A DNA stretch of 64,000 bases. Origin: Alnus glutinosa. Lineage: Eukaryota > Streptophyta > Magnoliopsida > Fagales > Betulaceae. The notes beneath the pieces were generated by a model. It had not been told where the DNA came from. It was given only the letters and a program-made list of their open reading frames with translations, and did not search any database. The stretch spans positions 8,231,501-8,295,500 of the forward strand of contig NC_084888.1 in NCBI RefSeq assembly GCF_958979055.1, written 5' to 3'. The number at the start of each line of letters is the position of its first letter. Position 1 is the stretch's first letter. The position numbers and the translations under genes are program-made. Shown in pieces: positions 54,742 through 64,000 of this stretch.

Positions 54742-57649
54742 CAGACAGTAATGGCTGTGAATCCATCTTCTTCTTCTTCTTTTTTTATTGTTTACAGCTA
54801 ATTAATTACTTCCTGCTTGTATTTGTGGGCTTGCACAAAAGAATTGAAGGGTGCAAAAGATTTCATTTTTATTGAGGGAATTTGTCATTATTCTTCTCAT
54901 CTCATGTATACAACTGGAGCATACATTTGTGGGGGTGGGGGAAACTTGCATTAATTTCTGCATCAATCGAGAAGTTTAAGATGAATTATCTTTCATTAGT
55001 CAAAAAGAAGTACAACAGTCGAGATCAATGAATACAGATTGATTTTTGATGGCCACTATTACAATTAGGGAAGGAGTCCCCCTTCCAAGATAAGAGAAAT
55101 TTTATCATAAAAGACAGCCAAGTTAGAAGCTAGCCAGAAGAGCTGCTTCTGTTTCTCCCTAGTTCACATCCATGGAGCTTATTTAGCTGTGCAAGCAGTC
55201 CAGATCTCACCTCTTTCATACCATGGATTCTTGCATGCATTTCAATCCACATTTGGCAAATATGACCAGACCAAACAAGACTTGTCATTATTATGTGAAA
55301 GCTTTTGCCTCTTCAATTTGCCACGGTCCATTGAAATGCCTTGTCGTCCCATTGGAGAAGCCACAATCATGGATGATCTCTACTTTCAATACCTCTGCAA
55401 AAGATACAAAGCACCACCATTGGATCTCCATTGCTTCCATCTATCTTTAGCTGACAACCTGTTTTCACAATATGCCACCACTTCAAAAGACATTCTGTTT
55501 TTCCAAGTAAGCTACCCTGTCAAACCATGTCTTGGTATGGCTTTCGAGAACCGAGCAAGTTTCCACCATTCCACTTTTAAGCCTTTTTTTATTTGGGTAA
55601 ATGTAAAGTAAATTTATGAGTAAACGTGCTATTTGCGATTACTCCCTCAATTTTTTTTAAAAAAAAATTGAATTTACTTGTTTGAGTTTTTTACAAATTT
55701 TAAACGGCCCTTCTATATTATATCCGTCCAATAAAGTGTCAACCGTTCAACGACAGCAGTATTGGAAAGAGAGAAGCCACCCCCACCACCTGGTTGGCCA
55801 CCCTATGGGCTGGGGGTTGCCGTGTGGGCCACCCTCCACAGGTGGAGGCCTGGTGTGGCTTGTGAGCCTCCCCATCTTATGGCGGTGTCTTGAACAAACA
55901 CCTTCCAACATTTTGCCCATCATTCATGACATTGTTTGCTTTGAATAAACTACTCTTCAATCTGAACCATTCATTTTATTTACTAGAGATGTCCAGTTAT
56001 TATATTTATAGGATGTAAGCCGGATTGTTTTTCTCTTTTTTTAATGAAAACATCTATCAAGTGGGTGTCATTTAGTCTAGTAAATAAAGTCTTTCTTTTC
56101 TCAACAAGAGACTTGTGATTGAATCATGCTAATAGCTTTTTTTATTATTTTTTTGCATAGAAAAGAACCCTAACTTTCTTTGAAGGTTCCAGCCTTTCTA
56201 CTACATTTAATATTTTACTGATTCTTATTAAATTTTCTTTTTTTAATTTGTTTTTATATATATAAATGGGCAATCGGTTGATTATTGAAATTTTTCTTAG
56301 AATATTTTCTCAATATTCCATTTGTAATTTTATTGTTCTGATTAAACTTTTTTTCACTATTCTATGCCATTTTGTATAGTGAAGCAGCAGTACTGATTGG
56401 TGAAAAGCATTTTCTATGCCGGAACCGATTATTCCATTGCTTTTTTTTTTTTTTTTTCTAAATTAATTATTCCATTGCTTTAGATGTGAAGAACACGTCT
56501 CCCTTCACGATGACAAATTCATTGCATGGAAAAATTAAAGGGATTTGATTCCTGCACTACACCATCACAACAACTGCACAACAACTCATCACATGAGGGT
56601 GGACCTCAGTGTGTGGGGCCCACCCTCATGTTAGGAGTTGTTATACACTTGTTGTATTGGTGTTGTAAATCTAACATTTTTCAAAACTAAAAGGCTTAGC
56701 CATGCCCGGCCTAAAACAAACTTAATTTTTAGTAATAGAAAATTATGTGTCAAAATGTAGTATGTTTTCAAGGTTCAGGTTTAAAGTTGAGTCAAGATCA
56801 AAATGTGGTACAAAAAAAAAAAAATGTCAAAAATTGAAGTTTGAAATATTTGGGTTGATGCCTCAATCTAATCTTGTTCTACCAAAGTAGTGTAGCAAGC
56901 CCAATATCAAAAACCGTGACGTTTGGTCGATGGCTTAGTCTAAGCTCGATTGATCGAAGGGATACAAAGTTGTTCAATACTAAAAGACAAGAGGCTTGTT
57001 TGAGCGAGGTGATGAAATTGCAGATTTATTTGTGAAACCCTAATTTCTCAATCGATCGAACTTCATTTCTAAGTGTTTTAATTACAACTAACTTTGATCT
57101 AAGACTTTATTTTTTTTTTTTTCTCTATATAAACTTCGCATAACACGGCTTCCATAGGCTTAGAGAGACATTGTTTCATTATTATTTGAGAGCTCATTTT
57201 TATTGTTCTTGAGCCTAAACAGTTACAATCCTTCTTCATTGTTTCATTATTGTCATTCAAACAATAGAAAAACTTACAACCATTAGAATTCTAGGTTGAA
57301 GTAGACGAGGTTCGTTCATAAAGGTGATCCTTTTAGAAAGCGGCTAGAGTTCTGGAGCCACTGCGGTGGGAGGTGAATATGTCGTTTGCCGGGGTTACAA
57401 ATTGAGTCTTGGGAGTACAAATGTTTTGTAAGCATGATTAATTTGCAACATAAGTCTTTTATAGTTGATGCTTTGGGGGTTGGCTAGCCTTGGTTTTACT
57501 TTTAGATAACCCTTAAGAAATGTTTCACTTCATTACCAAAATCTATGCTGTTTGATTTTATTCTTTCTTAGATTTTGGTGTAATGATTACTGTGATAATT
57601 TGTCTTAACAATTGGTTTGGTAATTTTATGTTTAACAACTAATTATGGT
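54742..57649. other. Intergenic DNA; one open stretch of unknown meaning and a hairpin
   Basis: 54,742-55,000 is probably the Yippee 3' UTR. 55,189-55,611 is open for 140 codons on the plus strand, but its protein has no family I recognise and its composition suggests chance or an antisense remnant. 55,620-55,880 contains CCACCCCCACCACCTGG and GGGTGGCC-type sequence like the MITE cores elsewhere. 56,548-56,668 is a fold-back of about 120 bp (CACAACAACTGCACAACAAC against GTTGTTATACACTTGTTGT). The rest shows nothing. Confidence 0.45.
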
Positions 57650-57671
57650 CTAAATCAGAATTTTCAAATCT

Positions 57672-57760
57672 AGTAAGGATGGATAAGCACAAGGAAGGAA
57701 AATATATCTTTGAAAAGTCTTCGTTGACAAAGAAAATTGGCAGCCAAGTGGGATTCCTAT
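57672..57760 (+). pseudogene. Possible Yippee C-terminal remnant
   Basis: A short stretch reads KHKEGKYIFEKSSLTKK, which resembles the end of the Yippee-like protein 3 kb upstream ([16 protein letters not shown]). No CxxC motif or upstream exon is found next to it. It may be the rest of a duplicated exon 2, or chance similarity. Low confidence. Confidence 0.3.
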
Positions 57761-58439
57761 CCTATTGCAAATGCAAAGTATTTCATACTTGGAACATGTC
57801 CATCTTGTTTGTGCTCTTCTTCTTGTCCAAATACTCATTTAGCATTAAAGGAGTTGGTATCATGTGTCGGTAGGTCTTTTTAAGCACGTGCTATTAAAAA
57901 ACGTACCTTAAGAAATACGTGACACTTTTAGAAATTGAATTGAAGAAATTTTTTTGTAACCTAATTTATAAGAAATTCATGTAGCTCTGCAATTATTATT
58001 TTGCAATACGTTACTGATTTTCAGGTGGGGAACTTAAAAGTTAACCACCATGCTTTTGACTAGTATGCTGCCTGATTAATTAATTAATTAATTAATTAAT
58101 TAATTTTTTTTTTTGAAAATTGCCTGATTAATTATTGGTTATTTTGTGAATGGAATAATCTTCATTTTATTCTGTTTAGAATACTCCAAATATAGCAGTC
58201 ATGTCTGTGATGTCAGCAGTGAGAAAGGAAGTGGGATAAATCCGATAACGATTTTAATTGGATTTTGAGATTTCTCATATTATTTATTCAAATTCTAAAT
58301 AATTTAGACCGATAATTATTTTTGATATTATTGTAGAAGACAATCCATAAAACTCGTGGCTAAAAAATTTATAACGTGCAAAATATATGGTTTGGGAGGG
58401 CCGGACAAGACACGGACGAAGCCAGCATTTGGGATTCGA

Positions 58440-58465
58440 AAAATAATAATAATAATAATAATAAA
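58440..58465. repeat. (AAT)n microsatellite
   Basis: About eight AAT units, beside GGGCCGGACAAGAC and TTGGGGCCTC-type sequence, which resembles ends of common plant repeats but could not be assigned. Confidence 0.6.
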
Positions 58466-58734
58466 ATATTAGGGGTAAAATTTTTAATTTTTTTTTTAAT
58501 GTCTTTTTTTTATATATATATTTTTAAGAAAACCTTGGGATCGACTTGGGGCCTCAAGCTTGGGGCTTGGGGGGCTAAGTCTCACTTTATCTAATTATTA
58601 AGTGAAACTGAACTTTAAACGATATTCTAAGAAAAAGCTTCACATTGACTAATCATTTTAGAGTGATAATGCAAATGTAACTAGCATTTTTTCATGAGTC
58701 GTTACAAGGCTCATATGAAAAATAAAGTTACGTC

Positions 58735-58982
58735 TATTATAACTTAGGAGCCGTGCAAGATGAAAGTCTCATGCACGGTTTTGAATGAGAGAAAAAAAGT
58801 TAAGAATCATTTTTTCGACTATGTTCAGTTGTTGCTTCTCTTTTTGATTCTTCGAAAGTAACTGCTTCAACTTTAGCCACTCAAATTTTCGATATTCCCT
58901 TTTATTTCTCATCAAACGAATGACATCTTTTCTAAAATTTCTAGCTATTCATAGCATGATATATGAGAATCCCATTACTTAG
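58735..58982 (+). other. ndhB: Nuclear insert of plastid DNA: ndhB intron end and start of exon 2
   Basis: 58,747-58,783 is the domain V hairpin of a group II intron (GAGCCGTGCAAGATGAAAGT...CATGCACGGTTT). It is followed by the intron end and then a stretch matching ndhB exon 2 (TCGAAAGTAACTGCTTCAAC, then ATTTTCGATATTCC and TTTCTCATCAAACGAATG). Compared with what I remember of chloroplast ndhB, it has many substitutions and a few small losses, so it is an old, non-functional nuclear plastid sequence (NUPT). Confidence 0.87.
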
Positions 58983-59580
58983 AATATTAAGTAATTTATT
59001 AATTAAATTTTAAGTCTTACTTATCGGGTGTTAATTAAACATGAACATGCTTCATTGCTCGAACTGTTAGGTTAGTTATGATTTTTAAAAATAAATAAAT
59101 AAAATGGACGGCACATTTCATGGACATAAAACAAAATGGAAGAGTCCAAAAATATCAAAAACTGAAAGAGAAAAGGAAGCTTCGTAGAAGCCAAGCTCCT
59201 GACAAAAATAGCCTCTCTTCCAACCTATGAAGATTACGTCTGTCCGCCAGAAGATATCCTTTTGCCCTTCCAAATTCCAATAGCACCTTCCCAGAAGCCC
59301 TTCAAACTAGAATTAAAAAATAATAATAAAGTCAATAGTTTTCGGAACATTTATCAAGTGGTTGCACTACCATCGACAACGAAGAGCCAGAGAATCTGTA
59401 CCGCCCACGTGTCTTGATTACAATATGCATGAGTTGCACGGCTCTGATGCCAGAACTTGATTCATGACAATTCATTGCGTAGACCCCCCACAAGAGAAAG
59501 CAATCAAACTTTCCAATTTCCATGCTACTGTTATATATATCACACATTTCTTCTTCATTCCAATATTGAAAAGAAGAAGT

Positions 59581-59937
59581 ATGGAAAACAATACCAAACT
59601 CACATTTGAGGACTTGTTGCCGGTGATGGCTGACAAGCTGGATGTTGAGGCCTTTGTGGGTGAACTGTGCAAGGGCTTCAGGCTGCTGGCAGACCCAGAA
59701 AGGAGGTTGATAACGTCGGAGTCTCTGAGGAGAAATTCAGCACAACTGGGCATGGAGGGGATGAGCAAAGACGACGCCGAGGCGATGGTTAAAGAAGGCG
59801 ATCTCGACGGCGACGGCGTGCTTAACGAGACTGAATTCTGCATCCTCATGGTCAGACTCAGCCCTGGGATGATGGAGGATGCAGAGGCATGGCTGGAGAA
59901 GGCCCTTCACCAAGAGCTCAGCAAGTCTTCAACTTGA
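59581..59937 (+). CDS. KIC: KIC-like EF-hand calcium-binding protein
   Basis: Intronless, 118 aa. The ATG at 59,581 is chosen because the match to the KIC/PBP1 family (FEDLLPVMADKLDVEAFVGE) begins just after it; the longer open frame upstream is leader. It has one canonical EF-hand loop, residues 74-85 (DLDGDGVLNETE), preceded by the family block ELCKGFRLLADPERRLIT and followed by FCILMVRLSPGMMEDAEAWL. In Arabidopsis, KIC binds the kinesin-like calmodulin-binding protein KCBP in a Ca2+-dependent way and represses its motor during trichome branching. PBP1, a near relative, binds PINOID. Separating KIC from PBP1 would need a tree. Confidence 0.93.
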   Translation: MENNTKLTFEDLLPVMADKLDVEAFVGELCKGFRLLADPERRLITSESLRRNSAQLGMEGMSKDDAEAMVKEGDLDGDGVLNETEFCILMVRLSPGMMEDAEAWLEKALHQELSKSST

Positions 59938-62171
59938 TTAATTATTAATTAATGTGTTACTACTATTTCTATGTTAATTCTATATTGATCAGTTGATCGT
60001 GAGCCAATTGTTTGTTAAGATTGCTGCAGGCTGTTGTTTTTCATCAACATGAGATCGTGCAATATGATTGGGAATTATGAATGGTATGTCTTATTAATGT
60101 TTTTGGGTCAACATATAGGGACCTAAACATCCGACAAACCTGTGAACGATCTTACGTTAATTAATTGCTCAAGACAAGGTGGAAACTATATCACTGATAT
60201 TGTCATTTCAATGTTGAAAAGGATATGTTACACCGTATTTTGTAGCTTTTAGATTACATCTGCACAAAAAGAGATTGGGATCTACAGTAATTACCGGCCT
60301 AAATTGCTAACAATTCGGACAAGTAATATATGTGATTGGCTACTTATTTGGGCAGGTGAGCCCAAACAAAATATCTCGCATTATCTGTCAAAATTGCTAA
60401 CAATTCAAGCAAATAATTGTCGTAGATATTTATTGTAAAAAGAAGAGGAGCCCGAGGGAGTTGCTCTATGAGACTGTGACTAATGACCTCATAGCCTATA
60501 ACACTTCATTTTCAGAATAGAATTGTAGAACTGGATTAGTTACGAGTAGGAAATTGCCAAGTTAGATGTGATACTCAGCATTCAATCAAGATAATTTTGT
60601 CATTTGATCCACCATAATCGGCTAGCAATTCGGACAAATAATATGACAAAAGCTATATAAAATTGACGGAACAGTTCAAAGTTTAGTCGAATAAGTGTAT
60701 TATAACAATTTGGATAGATAATTGCCATTATCCAATCAAATAATGTTGCCATCACCCATGTAATGTTGTGTCATTTGTAAGTAGTTGTGATGGACAGTTG
60801 ACAAAATGCCTTGCAACCTCTGATATTGCCCCGTGATGAAAGAGTTGTCATTTCAGTGTCATACGTTTTTTCTTTCGTTTCTTTCTCCACAAAATATCTC
60901 TAGCTTGTAGATGTGTCATGTGCCATTCCGAAAACCGCAGGAAGCACACTAGGCTATATAGCCTCCACTTATAAGGTAATAATATAAAAAATAGATATTC
61001 ATATTTGATCTTAAAATCAAATTATAACATTTAAAAATGCTAAAGTTAACGAAAAATGACTGTAAGCTGCATCTGAGACTTATTTGTGATAAATCATCTC
61101 ATTTATATAATTCAGCTTTTGAGATAAAGTAGAATTTACTTTTACTTATTTGTGATAAATCATCTGATACTTGCTTCCAAAACACCTTAATCATGCATAA
61201 GAGTTCCTAACCGATGGGACACATTTTTTTAAAAAAAAATAAAAATAAAAAATAACCATTATTGTATCTCTTTCCTCAATTAAAAAAGCGAATGACGTTC
61301 AAGGACAGGAAAATGAAATTAATCATTTCTCTTTCAATATCCCCAAAAAAAAACCTTTTTAACTATATTTTCATTTGCTTGATTGATAAAGAGTCGAGTC
61401 CCCCCAATGATTTAAAAACAACGGTTCCATGGTTGCCTTCAGCCATGGAAATCGCAGAATAACTAAGGGGTGGTGGTCACATTTTACGGTTCATGAAATG
61501 GGGAGCACTTCCAGCCTCGGTTTTTTTCTTTCCAATCCTGCATAAGTAGAGCCTTAGATAGGGTTGCCAGAACAGCGCACACAGTTGACAATGAGACCAT
61601 TACCAGTTTACCGCGGGAGAGAATGGACATGAAAATGCTTCCCGTACAGAGTTTAAACGACCATTATGACGAGGTTATGTACAGACCAACCAACAAAGGA
61701 TGTTCAAAAGCTGATCAATCTTCCATTTACAAAGACAACCTTGATTTCGAATGGCGGAGTTAAGAATAAAGAATGATGGCACTCAAGGGGATGGAGTTGA
61801 TTGGGCTGTTATTGGAAGGGTCTAAATTGGATGCCCGTCTCACGACTTATCGCACAGGGGTATCAGGTTTCAGGCTTTGGAGGCAAACCCCAATGAACTA
61901 AACTGTAAACAGGTGAAATGTTAAATGCGAATCACTTTAAACATAACATCGAGTCATTGAAACTTCAAAGTTACGCAAATACACTCGAGCCTAAAAATCC
62001 ATAAATTTATCGATACCTTAAACCTAAAATCCATATGCCATACAGCGTACAACTGAAAATACCCAAGTACTGTGCGGAAATGCTTTCTCCTCTGAAATAT
62101 GTACCTTAAGCTAAGAGTACCGAAATCCAAGTTCAGTTTTTGTTACTTCCCAGGAACCAGGGGATTATCCT
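59938..62171. other. Intergenic DNA between two convergent genes
   Basis: 3' flank of the KIC-like gene at the left and, on the minus strand, the 3' UTR of the RS31-like gene at the right (about 61,550-62,171). The motif GCTAACAATTCGGACAA(G/A)TAAT occurs several times in 60,306-60,640 as degenerate direct repeats. No gene is seen. Confidence 0.5.
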
Positions 62172-63226
62172 TCAAGTTCTTGACCTTCTAAGAGGTGACC
62201 GGCTGCAAGTAGAGATTCAAGGAAGAAGAAAAAAATGAAGATTAAAAAAAAAATCAAATGCAAGACAAGCAAAGAAGTCACAAACACAGAATTTAAAAAA
62301 TGCAAAATTTCACAAAATGATATTACCAACACAAAAGACACTACAAGTTACGAATACCTCCGGTATCGGCCATATTCTGGACTCCTGTTCCTACCATAAT
62401 CAGGACTACGGCGCCTGTCAAATGTTGGGCCATTGTACCTGTCATAGACAGGGCTGCGGGGACGACCGTAACCAGGACTTGGGCGCCTGTGATACACTGG
62501 ACTTGGTGATCTTCTGTAGGGACTAACCCCACGCCCACCATACCCTCCTCTTCTAGGGCTATCATAATACCTGTCTCCCTTCTCATCATCATCCCTCAGA
62601 GCATATTCAACGGATACTACCCTGTCTAATAGCTTGCTGCAATACGACAAAATATTCATCAATTTCAAAGGTAAATGTATGATAAGAATTATACTGAAAT
62701 CACGAGGGAGTTAACCAAGCAATACAACGAAAAACCATACTACCAACCTCATGTGAGTACAATCGAGGGCTTTGGTAGCGTCTTCTTGAGTCTCAAACTG
62801 TACGAATGCAAAGTTCCGTCGAATACGAACATGAAGGATCTTTCCATAAGATTCAAAGTGTCTTTCTATATCACGAACAGTTGTACGTTTCGGATCAAAG
62901 TTAATTACAAACAAGGTTTTAGTAGGCCTCTGGTTTGCCGCTGACCTAGATCCATCGCTAGGCCGACCTCGTTCACCCTGAAAGAATAGTCATGATCAGG
63001 AAGAATGGGATACTGATTCCTATGCAAATTAGTCAAAAGAAAAATACTCATAACTTCAAGAACAAGATTAAATATAAGTGCCATAAAAGGGAGACTGTAA
63101 AATCTTATCATACCCTAGCCCACTCCACCGAGAGCCTACGCCTGTCATTACCAAATGGCCTATTATCAATGCCACGAATAGCATCTTCAGCATCATGCTC
63201 ATCCATAAAATAAACAAAAGCAAAAC
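62172..63226 (-). CDS. RS31: Serine/arginine-rich splicing factor, RS31-like (5' partial)
   Basis: Four exons in the window: 63,226-63,114; 62,977-62,748; 62,636-62,358; 62,202-62,172. All splice phases agree. They encode the second half of RRM1 ([20 protein letters not shown]), a linker, RRM2 (TLFVINFDP as RNP2; [18 protein letters not shown] as RNP1) and an RS-rich tail with [17 protein letters not shown]-type repeats, ending [13 protein letters not shown]. This is the plant RS subfamily (RS31/RS31a/RS40/RS41), nuclear regulators of splice-site choice. The first exon (MRPVFVGNF-type) is not found in the 770 bp upstream and must lie beyond the window. If the donor at 62,357 is not used, the frame ends at 62,348 instead, giving a slightly shorter tail. 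Confidence 0.94.
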
Positions 63227-64000
63227 CTGCAGCAATATATATAAAAATCAGAGGCAGAACTGAAGATGGGTTGCATTAGCATATCATCCACTCAGCTGGC
63301 AGCAAGTTAACCCCAGGTTTTCTTTTTACGCTGGCAAATGCTAAATAAAAAATACAACACCTGCATATAAGAGAGGAGCTGATGCACATAAGGCCGTAGA
63401 GGCGTTGCATGATGAACTAATGAGTGTAGCATGTAAAAAGTTTTAATCCAAAATTTCGGGTCTGAAGTGTCACTGCTAAGCATGCTTCGCCATTCAGAAA
63501 GCACGAGTTCAGTAACGGAAGACCTAGCATGACAGATTTCATTGATCCCACTATAACCAGTTGTTGGCATTGCATGACAGATTCATTGATCCCCTATGAT
63601 CATTGTTCGTGGGCATGGCATAATAAATGAACTGATTCCACAATGAGAATTCTTGTGAAGTGGCAAGCGATGAAGTGAGTGAGTGAAGGATTGATCGGAG
63701 TGTAGAAAATGCAGGATGATGCTATCTTTGGGTAGAAGGAGAGCAGGCATGCAAGAAGGTTTCCTTTCCAAAATAAGTATTTTGCACAGATGTTGGCGAG
63801 CCCAGATAGAAGCTCACAGCTCATTTTCCATTAGTAGAAGCTCCTGCGTCAAAAGAAACACTTAAATATGGAGATTTTCTCCAACGAAATTGCAAATTTG
63901 TGGCTCCCATTCATTTCCATCTGGAAACAGGTATTAGATATGCACACTACACAAGTAGCTACATATCCAAATCCAATGAATTGATGTGTAGAAAACTTTT
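63227..64000 (-). other. Long first intron of the RS31-like gene (partial)
   Basis: At least 774 bp of intron upstream of the RRM1 exon. A long intron in just this place is known in Arabidopsis RS31, where it is alternatively spliced. A direct repeat of GCATGACAGATT occurs at 63,528 and 63,573. No other gene is seen. Confidence 0.6.

Noticed and set aside
55189-55611. 140-codon open frame after the Yippee gene
   Set aside because: No recognisable family, no splice or promoter context, and unusual composition. Listed only within the intergenic description.
58747-58783. Functional group II intron or a genuine ndhB gene
   Set aside because: Only the last intron domains and a short, eroded part of exon 2 are present in nuclear DNA; it is a plastid-derived remnant.

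Overview
This window is nuclear DNA of a flowering plant, most likely a woody eudicot. The plant-specific genes (a WNK8/10-type kinase, bifunctional fucokinase/GDP-fucose pyrophosphorylase, RS31-type splicing factor, KIC-type EF-hand protein), a plant tRNA-Val and a nuclear copy of chloroplast ndhB all point that way. The species cannot be fixed from sequence alone. Every gene except the tRNA and the KIC-like gene is split by GT-AG introns (one is GC-AG), and the gaps are AT-rich and full of MITEs, hAT and Mutator-like elements, LTR-element fossils and microsatellites.

Bases 1-28,300 hold a young family of LRAT/NC-domain protein genes with six loci: A (+, first exon lies before the window), B (-), a 3' fragment E' (-), C (-), E (-) and F (-). 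F and E look like the plain gene: exon 1 of 94 bp, then one long exon 2. In A, B and C the LRAT exon ends in a splice donor, and about 0.7-1.4 kb further on an acceptor leads in the same phase into a gag-like segment derived from a Ty1/copia retrotransposon (UBN2-type gag plus CCHC zinc knuckle). This suggests a chimeric LRAT-gag gene that was then copied by inverted duplication (A versus B, arms about 1-5946 and 8501 onward) and by a ~6 kb tandem duplication (B plus E' versus C plus E, junction near 14,905). Inside A the LRAT-tail/gag exon has been duplicated again as a phase-symmetric cassette. MITEs and a LINE fragment inserted after these duplications give a relative chronology.

Bases 25,700-26,670 (intron of F) carry a Cassandra-type TRIM array with three 5S-bearing LTRs. 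Bases 29,690-30,800 carry a copia pol fossil split by a hAT element.

Bases 31,152-37,889 (-) hold a complete seven-exon FKGP gene (1090 aa), with tRNA-Val(AAC) 270 bp upstream of its start. Bases 40,236-44,466 (+) hold a seven-exon WNK8/10-like kinase (678 aa). A broken copia element (about 44,800-47,640) separates it from a three-exon gene for the RNA polymerase III subunit homologous to RPC10/RPC11 (47,913-49,639, -). A two-exon Yippee-like gene (53,458-54,741, +), a plastid-derived insert (about 58,735-58,982), an intronless KIC-like gene (59,581-59,937, +) and the 3' part of an RS31-like splicing-factor gene (62,172-63,226, -, continuing past the window end) complete the layout. The right-hand genes are unrelated housekeeping or signalling genes. 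The left 28 kb is the dynamic part, and the candidate novelty is the LRAT-gag gene family.
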